Below are positions 10,759 to 22,686 of a DNA stretch of 64,000 bases, piece by piece. The notes below the pieces were generated by a model. The model searched no databases. It saw nothing but the letters and a program-made list of their open reading frames with translations, and was not told the origin of the DNA. Made by a program: the position numbers and the translations under genes. The stretch is from Rhexocercosporidium sp. MPI-PUGE-AT-0058 (taxonomy: Eukaryota > Ascomycota > Leotiomycetes > Helotiales), in NCBI GenBank assembly GCA_020746875.1, contig JAGTJL010000007.1:2418001-2482000 (forward strand). The letters run 5' to 3'. Each line of letters starts with the position of its first letter. Within the stretch, counting starts at the first letter, position 1.

Positions 10759-12924
10759 ATGTCCTCTAATAGTGATATTGAGACAACTGACGTTCTTATC
10801 GTTGGTTGTGGCCCCACTGGAGCACTTCTCAGTGCATTGCTGGGCAGATTCGGAATCCAAAACATCGTTATCGAGAAAGAACCAGGTGTGACCAACGATC
10901 CCCGCGGAATCAGTCTTGACGAGGATGGCCTGAGACTGCTACAAGAGTTGGGACTCTACGAGAAAATCTACACGGAGATCGGAAGCTGTAAGTGATCGTT
11001 GAAAATTATCCCTAAGCAGTTACTGATACAGGATAACTTAGCAATTGGGAAGCTGCATTTCATTACTAGCAGAAATGATTTGCATCAGAGACCATTTATG
11101 AAAATTAACATGAACACGGTGGGATCTTTCTGTCGCTGGACCACGTCTGAGCTAATGTAATTCTGCCATCAGACGCAAGGTGGAACAGGCCACATAGGTG
11201 TAATTTCACATCGCCAGCCAGTGCTCGAGGAATATCTTCGTCGTGTTGCATCTCAGCTCAATAGTTCTAAATTGAGATCCTCTTGTACCGTCTCGCATAT
11301 TAGTGAAGATGAGGACTGGGTTTACTGCGACTACGAGGACGTAAATGGAATTACGAAGAAGGTCCGGTCGAAGTTCCTCGTGGGATGTGATGGTAAGAGA
11401 GGGTACACGAGGAAAATGTATCTGGAACCCAAGGGCGTCATTATGGAGCAGGCATCGAGGTCAGTAGCACTTCATCATCTACATTCGACATACAGTAAGA
11501 TTGATTGATGCGAAGCTTTGGATACAATGAAACTTGGGTGGCACTGAACTTGAGAATCACTCCACCTACCCCGGAAAGTCACCCATACTTGCCCTTTTGG
11601 AAGCTGGGACATACTCCCGAGAATGTGTACGATCTCTACTTTCCCCGGAACTTCCGATTCATCTGCAACGACAAACGACCTGCTGTTTGTGGTCGGTTTG
11701 GCCGTGACGCCGAGCGTCTGTGGAGATTCGAGTTTGTTGTCCAAGCGGGCGAAGACCCTATGAAGATGGCCACAGAGACAGAAACCTCGAAGATTGTGAT
11801 GCCATACCTAACGCATGATGGCTCACAGTATGGGTAAGTGTTGCCCCCTGGCTAGCAATTGGCTCTTTAGAGACTTTCCTCACAATTGAACAGTTCCGAC
11901 CATCCAATATCTTTTCCGAGAGACTGCATCGAAGTCCTTCGATCACGGCCTTTCGGTTTCTCAGCTAGGAGCTGCCAGAAATGGGCGGTGGGGCGGGTTA
12001 TATTGGCTGGCGATTCTGCACACGTCTTCCCGCCATGTAAGTGTGTCATGACCTCATATTCGTCAGGGCAATGTTCTGACTTCTTCAGTTGGCGGTCAGG
12101 GAATTTCCTCAGGTTTTCGTGACTCTTCTGGCTTGGCATGGCGACTTGCTCTTGCGATTCGAGAAAAGACCAAGAACCACGAGCAGCTCCTGACAGGATG
12201 GTACCGAGAACGCCAACAGCAATTGAAAGTATCTCTTGCTTCGACGATCAAGAACGGATCGTTGTGCACTTCAGGAAATACTTGGAAGTTTGCGCTTACA
12301 AAACTTATCCTCCGCATCATGCAGATGATTCCTTTTCTGAACAAAAAGCTAGAGGCTGGACCAAGAACAGAGGGCATGATCCGCTACAGAGCTCAGGAAG
12401 GCTTGCCGTTTCTGGGTAATTTCTGTGGCGGTGGCTGCCTTCCTCAAGTCTACTGCGCGCCAGTCTCGACTTGTGGAAAGAAATTGGGAGTTCGTTTCAC
12501 AGATGATGTCATATTTGGTGCAAAAAAGAAGGGGATCTTCCAGCTTCTTGTCCTCCTGAAGGGCCTTGAAGATCTGCCCGCATTGAGAAAGGGACTACTC
12601 GGATGCGAAGAGCTCTCTAGAGGATTTTTGTTTGAGCATGAAGCAACCTTCATTCTCCAGGAATCTGACGTCAAAAATTCTGGAGGGCATGTAGGAGACG
12701 ATGTCTACCGCCTTGCCACGGCGGAAGAGTTTGCCGCAGATGAGATATTGTGCAAAGATCGGCCAATACCGCAGTTTTACGATATGTATCGTATACAGAA
12801 GGAACTGCCTGGAATGACCTTCGTCGTTGTCCGTCCTGATCGATTTGTTTACGCGGCTTGCAAGACAGAGGAAGAATTACATTCAATTTGCAGTGGAATT
12901 CGAGCAACGATTGGACTTGAATAA
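10759..12924 (+). CDS. FAD-dependent aromatic monooxygenase (PF01494 type)
   Basis: NAD(P)H- and FAD-dependent ring hydroxylase of the phenol/3-HPP hydroxylase class. Six exons (10759-10987, 11042-11118, 11173-11459, 11516-11833, 11894-12036, 12089-12924) give 629 residues, typical for this class. The FAD-binding GxGxxG is G16-C-G18-P-T-G21 with the strand end VIEKE. The middle motif reads VGCDGKRGYTRK, and the second FAD motif is GRVILAGDSAHVFPP followed by GGQGISSGFRDSSGLAWRLA. A C-terminal thioredoxin-like lobe of about 200 residues follows. ATG 10759 is in good context (ACCATGT). It is divergent from the FAH hydrolase. In the proposed route it would create the catechol cleaved by the extradiol enzyme. 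Confidence 0.9.
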
Positions 12925-14117
12925 TAGATCTCAGTCGAGAGAAAATATTCATTGATGTTCCATTCTGTGCCTTGGTCGTTTGTTTGAAGTCATGGTGAAC
13001 GCTTCCCCTACACGGGGAACTTTACTTTACCCGCTGGGGTACTGTAGACCGTGGAAAGCATTCTCTAGCTGTCTTACATGATGACAGTGAAAGTTGATCA
13101 TCCTTCATTTCTACTCCTCACTGGAATGGCTCCCTTTAGGGTACGTGTTCAGGCATGCTTCCCAGTAAAAGGGCGGTGTTAAATGTGCATGGATGTTAAT
13201 TTTTTCTTTGCTCATCAGTGCATATGGGCTATTCATTGTCAATTAATTAAAGTGCAGGCAAAGAAAGAAAGCTTCTTGTTGACGCATATTTCACAATGGG
13301 CTAACTGACAGCCTGAGGCTTGCACTGATGGCTCAATTTACCATCCACAAATTTTGGCGCTTGCCCCACATGCTGCCTAGATCATATCTAGACTCTCCCA
13401 TGTTTACCAATTGAGCTTCCTAAGTACAGAATGAATGTATTGAGCTAGCTCTAGCTGAAAATTCTTTATTTTGGGGTTCTTCTAGAGGGATAGATTGATA
13501 ATTGGGGAAATTTCTTGGCGGGGAAATCTTGGATCCACATTTAATTTAGCGAACAAAACATCCGGGCTGTGCCAGAGCTCAGGTCTTTATGTAAGAATTC
13601 TCCGCATGAATCCTAGATTATTCATCTAGTTGGGGGGCGCTTGTATAGATTTCAAGAAGAAACCTAGACGTCACCAAGAATGGGACTAAATCCATTGACA
13701 GTTTAATTTTCATTGCTATCTGATCCTGGCACCGCCAAACCCAAAACATATCCAAAAAATTGCTGGAAGCCTATTTGGCTACCCCCAAGCAAACCAAACT
13801 CGCAAAACCTTTGCTCGAACTGAAGGAGGTGCAGTAAAGAAAATTTCAGTGAAAACATGCGACATCAGGTGAAGATTGAGAATTCCAAGTCAAACCTTCA
13901 TCCGGTGGACAGCATCCGAGCACCAAACCCTTCGCAAGAGCGATCAAGCCCAAGACATCCATACCTACAGCAGGCTGTCTATGCGAAAGGGTAGTACGCG
14001 TATCTTGGTCACTCAGAGTCTCCCGTATCCACAATACCACAATAAAACCAGCGTCAAAGCTATGATAGTTGTCGAGGCCATGAGAAGCCAACACGAAGGA
14101 GATCATCCCCGTTGGGA
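12925..14117. other. intergenic, no gene seen
   Basis: AT-rich spacer at the end of the catabolic cluster. No open frame with recognisable content, no RNA gene and no obvious repeat. Confidence 0.6.
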
Positions 14118-14765
14118 TCAGAATTTCAGCTGTGACTCTGAGACAGGTGACTCTTTGCCACGGAGCTTAGAGATTTCATTGTCCAACTCCTCGATCTGTG
14201 TCTTCTTTTCGGCTTTGACGTCGCCCAATTCCTGCTCCAATTCATCAATCCGACCCTCAAGACCCTTCTTCATCTCCTTGTATGTGTCCTGAGTGACGTA
14301 GAGGTATGCCCATTGACTCTTTGTCTCCTCATCTGCATCGTTGATTTTCTCCATATCGGCCCCTGCTTCACTCTGAGCATTGATTCGCTTGAGCAAAACT
14401 CTGCGGTGGACATCTCACTCATCTGTCTTAGCTTGCATCTCCTTCACCAACGAACGACATTCGGCATCCCACTCTTCCTTGTTATCTCTCATCTGCTTCG
14501 CCATGAGGTTGCGCTCGCCAATCCACTCGACCCTGTTCTTCTGCAACTTGTCACCGGTCTTGTCAGCCTTTGATTTGACGAGAGCTTCGGCGTCTGCCAC
14601 TCTGATCTTGGCTTCCTTCAGTCGAGCATCGCAGACCTGAAAGTCGTGAAGGACGCAGACGTGGCATTTTTCCTTAGCTCCCTTGTCTCTGCAGTGGGTA
14701 AGGGGGTTTGGGTTGGCGACAAGAATGTCTCGGTGGTTGTAATCGGGACTTTTATTTACTTTCAC
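14118..14765 (-). pseudogene. coiled-coil protein gene with in-frame TGA
   Basis: Two open stretches, 14415-14765 and 14118-14396, lie in the same frame and are separated by a TGA near 14415-14417. Both sides read as charged, heptad-rich coiled coil (for example LEGRIDELEQELGDVKAEK and AEALVKSKADKTGDKLQ), so the stop breaks an otherwise continuous reading. A 72-nt GTGGGA...CAG intron would remove it in frame, but the donor is weak. The N-terminal part has CHVC and a further Cys within about 50 residues. Style resembles the two long coiled-coil genes at 32380-39207. The function is unknown, and the start is uncertain. Confidence 0.45.
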
Positions 14766-15110
14766 GTATCAACCCAATTTTTGGTTCCCCACATTTTTCC
14801 ACCTCCTCCCCCAAATACCAGCTCTCTTTAAGATCCAAGAATCTAAAAAATTTGGGATCAAGGGTACTCCATTGGACTGCGTGATCCTGAGCCTAGTGAA
14901 TCGACCGAACTTGCATCTGCGGAAGCAGTCCTCCAATATGCCTAGAGAGGAGACTCCATTGACCTTCTGCAGAGGAAGCTCATATATGAAAGAAGGTCAA
15001 GGTGATAAGGAAGTCATTTGCCAGCTCTGCACCAAATAATTAAGGCTTGCATTAAATAATTAACGCTTGCAGTGCAATTCCTCCGCTGCCTAACATTGCT
15101 AAGCAGCTAC
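14766..15110. other. intergenic
   Basis: No gene seen. It contains two near-identical short stretches (ATTAAGGCTTGC and ATTAACGCTTGC around 15040-15070). Confidence 0.5.
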
Positions 15111-18100
15111 CTAGAGATGACAAGTCTTCTTAATCATCTGCTGTATCAAAGCATCCTTATCCCTAAAGCCCTTTGGAAACTTGGCCAAATCAGAATCCTT
15201 AAACAATCCTCTCGCCGCGGAAGCTTTCTCCAACGCGCTCGCCCTCCCAGCCCCCGCACCAGCCGTCCCAGCAATAAGCCCCATGATCGCAAACGGCGCG
15301 GAACTAGGGTCGGCAACAATATCCGCGATGGTGATTGCTGCATTGCCAGCCTCGCTGACCAACAATGCAATGCGTGCGATTGCAGCGACGCTGCCGACTA
15401 GAGGCCCCAGTGCCTCGCCTACGAAGGGAAGTACCATAAAGATGATGGTGAGGATCTTGAGGATTAGGTTGCGTTTGGCGTCTGCTGCGGCTTTGGCGCC
15501 GATGTCCTTGATTTCTTTCATGCTGCTGATGGCCTCGGACATTTGGAAGATGGGCATTGAGTATGCTACCACGGCGTCGATAGGAGAACCTCCGTTGTCG
15601 CCGTCTAATTAATACAGAAGTCAGAAGATTGCCTGGAAAGGAATGGTCAAGGAGTTTTATCGCAGGACTCATGTCATGAATAATACTAGAGAGAGGAGAA
15701 TGTGAACGTACCATCGTAGGACGTCATGCCAACGTCGAGGTACGTGCTCAAGATCGAATTCTGCAGAGCCGTTATATTGCTCATAGACGCTTCGATTACT
15801 GCCTTCGGGTTGCCAACCTGAATCTTATCGTCCGCAGCCTTCTGGGGGATGTTCTTATAGTGGTGGAGGAGCCTGCGACATGGGCGGTTGCCGCCGCCGC
15901 CCGGACGAGGAGTATCACCGCCGTCGGCTGCGCAAGTGAACGGGTCATCGTGGTCACCCCAGACAACCCATGATTTATCAATACCGGTTTCAGCTATAAG
16001 GTCGTTGAAGAAGCTAGTCTCATCGTCCAGCTGGAAGCGGATGGTCCAGGACTCGTCATCTTCCCAGAAATGCGGCATCCCCGCGCAGGGGCCCTTCTCT
16101 TCCTTGCGGCCACCGACGGTGTAATAGCAGGTCATGTACTTCAGGCCGGTTCCGAACTTGTATATGGAGACGAAGGCGTCAAGCTTGCCCTGGATCTGGT
16201 CTTTGGTCCATTGAGCATACCATCCGAACTTGTCATCATAGTCCACCGAGTTGACTTTGAAGAGGGCCAGAGCGTCAATTATCTCGTCGTACAGGATGTC
16301 GAGGGCGTAAAGGGGGGCGCAGTTGTTGGGCATACCGCCGGCTCTGTCGGCGAGATCTTGGAGATTACCTGGATTGTCACTTGCTGCACAGTTGCCAGGC
16401 AAGAGATCATCTTCGTCGTTATCGTCCTCGTCGTCGTCCCAGGATGCGTCATCAAAGTCCATGGTTTGGAGGCTGATTTCCCCCGAGTTAGTATTGCGTC
16501 TTCTCGGTATCTTTGGATGGAGTTTAATAACTGAAAAATGAGGAGTGGTAAGGTTCTTCCTCAAGCGCAGACACACTACACAAGGAGGAAAATTTAGCTG
16601 GACAGCACTACTTACTCGATAGCCCAATCTGTTGTCCCGCCAAGGTTGAGGCCCTTGATCCATGAGACACGATTCGTTTTGATACTCCCATCCATGTACG
16701 CAACCCAATCTACCGCCCCTGGATTTCCATACATGAGGACATTCGAGTTCGAGGTTAGATCAGTACCCGTTCTGACAATTGAGTAGTTCCCATGGTTCTT
16801 TATGATCGCGTTGATCTCTGCGTTGCCGATATATCCCGGGGTCCCTGTACATACACCCGGGTAGGCCTGCGAGTGGCGACTGTCGCCGAGCAACTTGCAC
16901 ATTGGCCCAAAGCAGGTGGAATCAGCCATGCGAAAACTTCTGCCGTAACTGGAGATACCAACGACAATCTTGGTGGAGCTGATGCCGGCTTTGGTCAACA
17001 TGACCAGGGCGGAGAGTGTCTCTGTTTGGTTGACATGGGATCGGAGGCAGTTACCGCCTTCGCAGCTGGGAATCGCCCACTTGTTGCCCACGTCTGCATC
17101 ACACGTTAGCTCGTTTGCAAGATGTTTTGGGATGTCGAGCACTCACCCCATTGACCGTGGAGATCATATGTCATATAGATGAAATAATCCACATAAGCAG
17201 CCATATCTTTCACCGGATACCCTTGCAAGTACCAGTACGACGCCGGCAGCGCAATCGACAACGTCTTACCAGTTGGCATCTTTGATTTCAACAGCTTCAA
17301 GAATGCCAAGTAATTGGTACCCTCGTCTTTACCGCCCGGCGTGATGTCCGGGATATCGGGCGCTCCTGGGTACTCCCAATCGAAGTCCAGCCCATCCAAA
17401 TCGTGCGTACCGAGGAAGCTAATCAGTTTGTTTACAAAAGCATCTCTGTTTGCCGCGTTGGTGGCTTGTCTGAACAGCATGAAAGTCGCCTGGTCCGTGG
17501 AGAATGCCCAGCCGCCAAACGACAAGACCTTGCGGAAGCCGGTCATGACGAGGAACTTGTCGAACTGGTCCTGTGACTGGGAGATGTCAACATCCCACGA
17601 CGACGTGACGGTGGCGAAGGCGAAGTGCACGTGGGTGTAGACGCCGGGGTGGATGTCAGTCACCGACATGCGCATGCAAAGGCGCTCCTGATCGAAGGCT
17701 TCGAAGTAGGCCACCGACCGGAACTGGTCTGGCGGCGACCCGTTGTTGACCATGTCCATTCCGCAGTTAGAAATGCAACCATTGGTACCGGGTTTTGCAG
17801 TCCCAGGGGCGCCTGTATCAGCAGGAGTCTTGGTACAGAATTCAGCAGTGGTACCGCAAAACCCCCAGATGTCGCAGCAGGCGTTGAGGGGACATGGATT
17901 GAGGCTAGAGATATCGACGCCATTTGCTGGCTTCCGAGTTCCTGGGACTTGGGGTCCACAAGTGGTGCCCTGAATTGCGGCTGGCATGGGAGCATTTCCT
18001 GTGCTGAGACATATCACCTGGCCGGCTTGGAGGACCGCGCAGCCCCCCCAGCCCCAGGTCTTGCTGTTGAAAGACTCAATGTCCGACTGTTTGAGGTAGT

Positions 18101-19277
18101 GGCTGTCAGCAATAGCGAAACAACCGTCTCCCGCGGCGACCGTGTACACAGCACAGGTGCCATCCGACTGAGGCTTTGGTGTATAGACGGGAAGCGTACC
18201 CGAGCTGCAGCAAACATGCTGCTTGACCTGGAGGGTCGAGCAGAGTGTTGAAGATGGGTTGAACTTAGTGAAGTCAGCAGCCGAGATGCCGCAACGACTG
18301 ACGAGAGAAGCACAAGAATCTCCGCTGACGACCTCGATAGCTCTGCAATCCGCTCTCGGACCGAGTACATGGGGGTTGGACAAAGAGCGAGTAGCAAGAG
18401 TCGAGTTGGTAGTCGAATTGCTGCCTTCACTGGTTGGAACGAGCACAGCCAGCTTTTTGGTCTCGCTGGCAGTACTTCCGTTCAGGCACAGCAAATTCGT
18501 CCAACTGCGGACGGCCCCCAAGACAGTGGAGAAGTCCTCGATGGCAGCAGCATACGCTCCGATAGTCAACGCAGCATTCGCTTGGCTACAGACCTGCGAG
18601 GCTTTCGCTGGTGATTCCACAAAAGAGTCAAGAAACGCTTTAGCGCCATCTTTGGCGACTTGATTCCCGGAATAGAGGCCAACCACGGCGGATCCGGACT
18701 TTGCAAAGAGGATGGTGGCTCCGCATAGAGCTCCTGAATCCATGAAATTGGCAAGATTGCGAGCTGCCGAGGCGACATCCTCTAATTCCGGCTGTGACGA
18801 TGAGCTGGATCGTTTCTCGGCATCCACTGAGCCGCCAACTTGATATGTGACGGAAATCTCAGACACTTTGGCACCGCAGCTGGTAGACACAAGCAGTGGC
18901 TGTGTCGAGTTGTCCATATTTGGAATTTCTGGGGATGATAGTGCCTGAAGCACATCTTGGGACGTGAATGCGAGGCTATCTACTATACAAGCCCGCGCCG
19001 TGAACCCGCTGTCTGGTCCATCGTACTGGTTCTGGACGTTGAGATCAAACAGGAGAGGCTCGTCGCATTTGATGAGATTGGAGAACGAGTGGATGTGTGT
19101 CCAATTCGCAGGACTGGGACCGGCAATGCTGCATAGTGCCGGGCACGCTCCTGGGAAATAGATATCGGTGGTAGGGCTGCTGGAGCTGTTGGTGTTTTGT
19201 GCAGTGACGAGAGACGTGAGCCCAGGTAAGGCAAGCAGAGTGATAGCGGCGAAAAGGGAGAAGGAAGGAGTTGCCAT
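15111..19277 (-). CDS. zymocin-type subgroup C chitinase: LysM-LysM-CBM18-GH18
   Basis: Secreted chitin-degrading enzyme of the killer-toxin-like subgroup C. Exons 17147-19277, 16616-17093, 15712-16472 and 15111-15604 give 1287 residues. A signal peptide covers about residues 1-25 (SLFAAITLLALPGLTSLVTA). After a variable extracellular region come two LysM modules (IEVVSGDSCASLVSRCGIS; YTVAAGDGCFAIADSHYLK), a hevein-type chitin-binding module (NPCPLNACCDIWGFCG) and GH18 with the catalytic motif DGLDFDWEYPG near residue 635; the catalytic Glu is present. An acidic Asp/Glu stretch follows. The tail contains hydrophobic helices (LILKILTIIFMVLPF; LVGSVAAIARIALLV) typical of the alpha/beta chitinase of yeast killer plasmids. 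The third intron (16473-16615) was placed at the acceptor after a CTAAC branch because nearer acceptors give stops. It is divergent from the hevein protein gene. Confidence 0.93.
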
Positions 19278-20131
19278 CGTGGTTGTAGACCAGATCGTTG
19301 CTTCCTTCCACCATAGAAGAATGAATGAGGGGGGGAAGGAATAAAGCAACTTGAAAAGATGAGGCAACTACTGCATAGTAGGTAGATGTGCCCCTCTCGC
19401 CTCGGCTTCAGTTAATCGTATAATCAGTGCGTGAGTACTATGTACTAAAAATCACTGTGCTAAATATACCTTTTTGGCTCTGTTTCCGTCTTTTTCCACA
19501 TTTTCACTCGCGGCACAGTACGCTGCGCACGCGAGTACTCAAAATCTCATCTCGTCTTCGTATCATCTTTCCCCTTTGATCGAGAGATTAACAACCAGTA
19601 TGCAGTCATGCTCCACAAGCGTGGCATTGGCTTCCCCAGGGTTCTTTTTACGCTTGCGGGGCCGCAGCGGGGGCGCAAAGTCAAGCAATTTTAAGCTTCC
19701 GGTTAAGGTAGCAATTAAGATTGTGTCCGCTTACTGGCCGTTGAGATCGGATGCAATCTCGAAATGGGGGCGTGGTTGTACCACGCCAGCGGCCAGGATA
19801 TTTACGAATCTCCGAGCTGTGCCACGGATACTGATTTGGAGTATTGAACTCCGCTCTTGCAGGTGCTTGCTCAGTTGGAATTCTGGAAGAAAAAAAAGAA
19901 CCCTGTCTTGACAGGGAGAATAAATCGCCTCTATATTGTCGTAAAACAAATTATACCGTTCGAACAAGTCTTACTTCACTGCCAAGCTTGAGGCGGGGTG
20001 TCTGCCAGTTTCCTCGATCAAGAAATCTACAGCACTTCATATTAGCACTTGACATTCAACTTCTGCTTCAGCCCTCATCTCAAATCTTCGATGAGACGAG
20101 TCCGTTTCTGACTTAACTGCAAAGTGCAAAG
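19278..20131. promoter_or_regulatory. divergent promoter region of chitinase and hevein-domain genes
   Basis: The two chitin-related genes start on opposite strands of this 854-bp spacer, an arrangement that favours co-expression. I see no further gene and no single diagnostic operator. Confidence 0.45.
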
Positions 20132-21607
20132 ATGAGTGCCGCAATCGGTTCTCCGTACTACCTCACCGATGGTCAATTCTTCATGAATGGCAGTAACATC
20201 GTCACCGGTGACTGGACCAACCTCTCCGCCGCGTTCGTGAATCCCGTCGCTACTCACGCAACTCCCATAACAGGTTACGACTGGACGAAAACATTTCCAG
20301 GAAGTGCTCTATCCGGTCATACGGTTAACCTGACGATTGCTCATGAGATGCATATATCAGCAGATGTGGTGGAAAATTCCACTACCGTCTTGTCTTCGCT
20401 GACTTTCGGCACTCCTGCCAGCATCATGGCTGATTCTTCCCAGCCGAAGGCGATGGACAAGTCGTGGTATGTCTGCCGCCATGTTTTTATCTCGACAGAT
20501 CCAGCAGTCAAGCAAAAGGTGGATGGAGGGGCCGGAACTTCTTTGTTACCGGCTGCTTGTCAGACTGATTTGAAAACGAGCTTGACTCAGGACTGGGGTA
20601 CACTGGATGCCACCTACATGTGCGGTGCGCTCGGATTTGATTCCATTCCAGCCAGTTGCGTTGATTCTTTCGGCTTCTCTCGTCAAGATGTTATGTGTAT
20701 GTACCTCCTTCTCTCACTTCTCACTCATATTCTGATTCTCTCCACAGCCTTCGACAGCACATTTCTCGCAAACACTACTGTGGCATCGGCCCAAGTCAGT
20801 AGCTTGCAGCAACCGTACTCCTGGCGCATTGGCACGCAATACCATGAACCAGGCAGTGCGAAAGCCTATGAAATGGCCGCCAACAGGACCTATCTCGTCG
20901 CCACAGTGTGGGGCTACAGCTCTACCGCTAGCAGCAGCATTCGCAAGACGCCAGAAGTATCTTTCGGGATCCTCTCTTCGGGAGCAGCTTATGTACCACC
21001 CCCACCAGTGACAAACACAACGACATCAGCTTCAAGCACCAGTACAGCGAGCAGCACCGTCTCAAAAAGCACCGCATCCACAACCTCGAGCTCTAAACCC
21101 ACTACGACTACACCAGCAGCCTTGCCTACCTCTACGGACGGCAAATGCGGGGCAAACGGTGCGACTTGCAAAGGAAGCACATTCGGAAACTGCTGCTCAG
21201 TAAAAGGCAACTGTGGAAGTACTCCCGCTTTCTGCGGTGTGTCGAATCTCTGCCAGCCTGGATTCGGAACCTGCACGCCTGTATCAACAGATGGAAAATG
21301 CGGCTCTGCTTCTAGCAAGGGAGCCATGTGCCTAGGCAGTACGTTTGGCGACTGTTGTTCCGTGAAGGGCAATTGTGGATCTACGCCAGCCTTCTGCGGG
21401 ACAACGAACTTGTGTCAACCAGGTTTCGGGACTTGCACTCCTGTATCGACGGATGGAAAATGTGGTTCTGCTTCTACGGTTGGCGCAATGTGCCTTGGTA
21501 GCTCGTTTGGGAATTGTTGTTCGGTGAAAGGGAATTGCGGAACTACTGCTGCGTTTTGTAGCACGGCGAATCTGTGTCAGCCCAGCTTTGGGACTTGTAC
21601 TACGTAA
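20132..21607 (+). CDS. triple hevein-domain (CBM18) chitin-binding protein
   Basis: Chitin-binding protein without a visible catalytic domain. One intron (20697-20747, 51 nt, GTATGT...CACAG) gives 474 residues. The first 280 or so residues form a domain I do not recognise, with several N-glycosylation sequons and cysteines. A Ser/Thr-rich linker (about 45 residues) follows, then three tandem type-1 chitin-binding modules, each with the pattern DGKCG...C.G..FG.CCS.KGNCG....FC....LCQP.FGTC. The three modules are nearly identical, so they are recent duplicates. No canonical signal peptide is visible at the chosen ATG, which is odd for a chitin binder; an unannotated upstream exon or unconventional export is possible. 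It pairs with the divergent chitinase; shielding of own chitin or anchoring are the usual roles of such proteins. Confidence 0.85.
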   Translation: MSAAIGSPYYLTDGQFFMNGSNIVTGDWTNLSAAFVNPVATHATPITGYDWTKTFPGSALSGHTVNLTIAHEMHISADVVENSTTVLSSLTFGTPASIMADSSQPKAMDKSWYVCRHVFISTDPAVKQKVDGGAGTSLLPAACQTDLKTSLTQDWGTLDATYMCGALGFDSIPASCVDSFGFSRQDVMCMYLLLSLLTHILILSTAFDSTFLANTTVASAQVSSLQQPYSWRIGTQYHEPGSAKAYEMAANRTYLVATVWGYSSTASSSIRKTPEVSFGILSSGAAYVPPPPVTNTTTSASSTSTASSTVSKSTASTTSSSKPTTTTPAALPTSTDGKCGANGATCKGSTFGNCCSVKGNCGSTPAFCGVSNLCQPGFGTCTPVSTDGKCGSASSKGAMCLGSTFGDCCSVKGNCGSTPAFCGTTNLCQPGFGTCTPVSTDGKCGSASTVGAMCLGSSFGNCCSVKGNCGTTAAFCSTANLCQPSFGTCTT

Positions 21608-22686
21608 TTAGAGTATGTCCGGTTACTACTACTGCGTAGCATTTTTTTTCCGGCTTTCGAGATAGTCTATACTAGTTCAATAAACAACAGAAAGCTACAT
21701 TACATGTGACCCCATCTCAAATTAAAGCAGGGTGACCAGACAGACTCCTGTTGGTCTTTCTGACCTTAAGCGAGTCGAGCTCATACCTCCAAAATACACT
21801 CCCCGCCACTCCTAACTCGCTTTCACATGTCCTCTTGAATTCCTCTAGCGTATCCCTCTTCCCATCTCATCTAGGACCCTATTCTCATCAAACTAAATTT
21901 CTGCTCACGCGCGTCTGTCGCGCCGCTCACCTACCTATCTCGCCAAGCCATTGCAATCTGCACCGCCGGCCCGCACCCTGTCGCCAAGACCCAACGCAGA
22001 TACGGCGATACGGCGCTGTCGAAAAAATCGGAAAAGGAAAATGCGTTGTCTTGGCAGACCGGCAAGAGTACCGCTTTACGGATAACCTTGTCCTTATTCC
22101 AGCAATACTCTCCGAGTCGTGGAGGCAGTGTAGAACACCGGCGGCGCAGTATTATACTCGGACCTACTCCACCGCTCGTAGGATTTGCATTTTGGATAAA
22201 GCTGTGTCGCTCTGAGATTTTCCCCTGCAGCCGTAAGCTTTGCAGGGGCATGGTAATTAATATAAGCTTTTACAGATCCTTGAGCTTGTTTTTTTTCGCT
22301 TACAGCACACCCCCGATATAACATTGCTGCTCCGAAAAGCTGTGCACCAGATTGTAAAAATAACTCTCTGCAATCAACTAGTACACATCTGAGTTCCCTG
22401 TACATAGTACTACATAGTAAAAATGCACCATGTTCGCCAAGCCGTTAACAGTCCTGCCCACAGGTGGCACTCCCTCATTTTACCAAGAGTAGAGTATCCT
22501 CTCTTCAAGTGGAAGAGAGACGGGCACTGATCGAACGCTCTCACTTCTCGTACTGGAATGGAGTGCTTTTCTGATCTTCTTCATGACTGATATTGTGTTT
22601 TGTTACAAGGAAGCATTGCTTGCGCTTTCTCTCTCTGCTTTCAATACCATCCTCACTTAACAGACGACCACACGCAAACCAGCATC
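21608..22686. other. intergenic, no gene seen
   Basis: About 1.1 kb with only short overlapping frames on both strands and no recognisable domain. It includes the promoter of the downstream secreted-protein gene. Confidence 0.5.

Noticed and set aside
17625..18251. 208-codon plus-strand frame opposite the chitinase.
   Set aside because: Antisense shadow of the LysM and chitin-binding exons.
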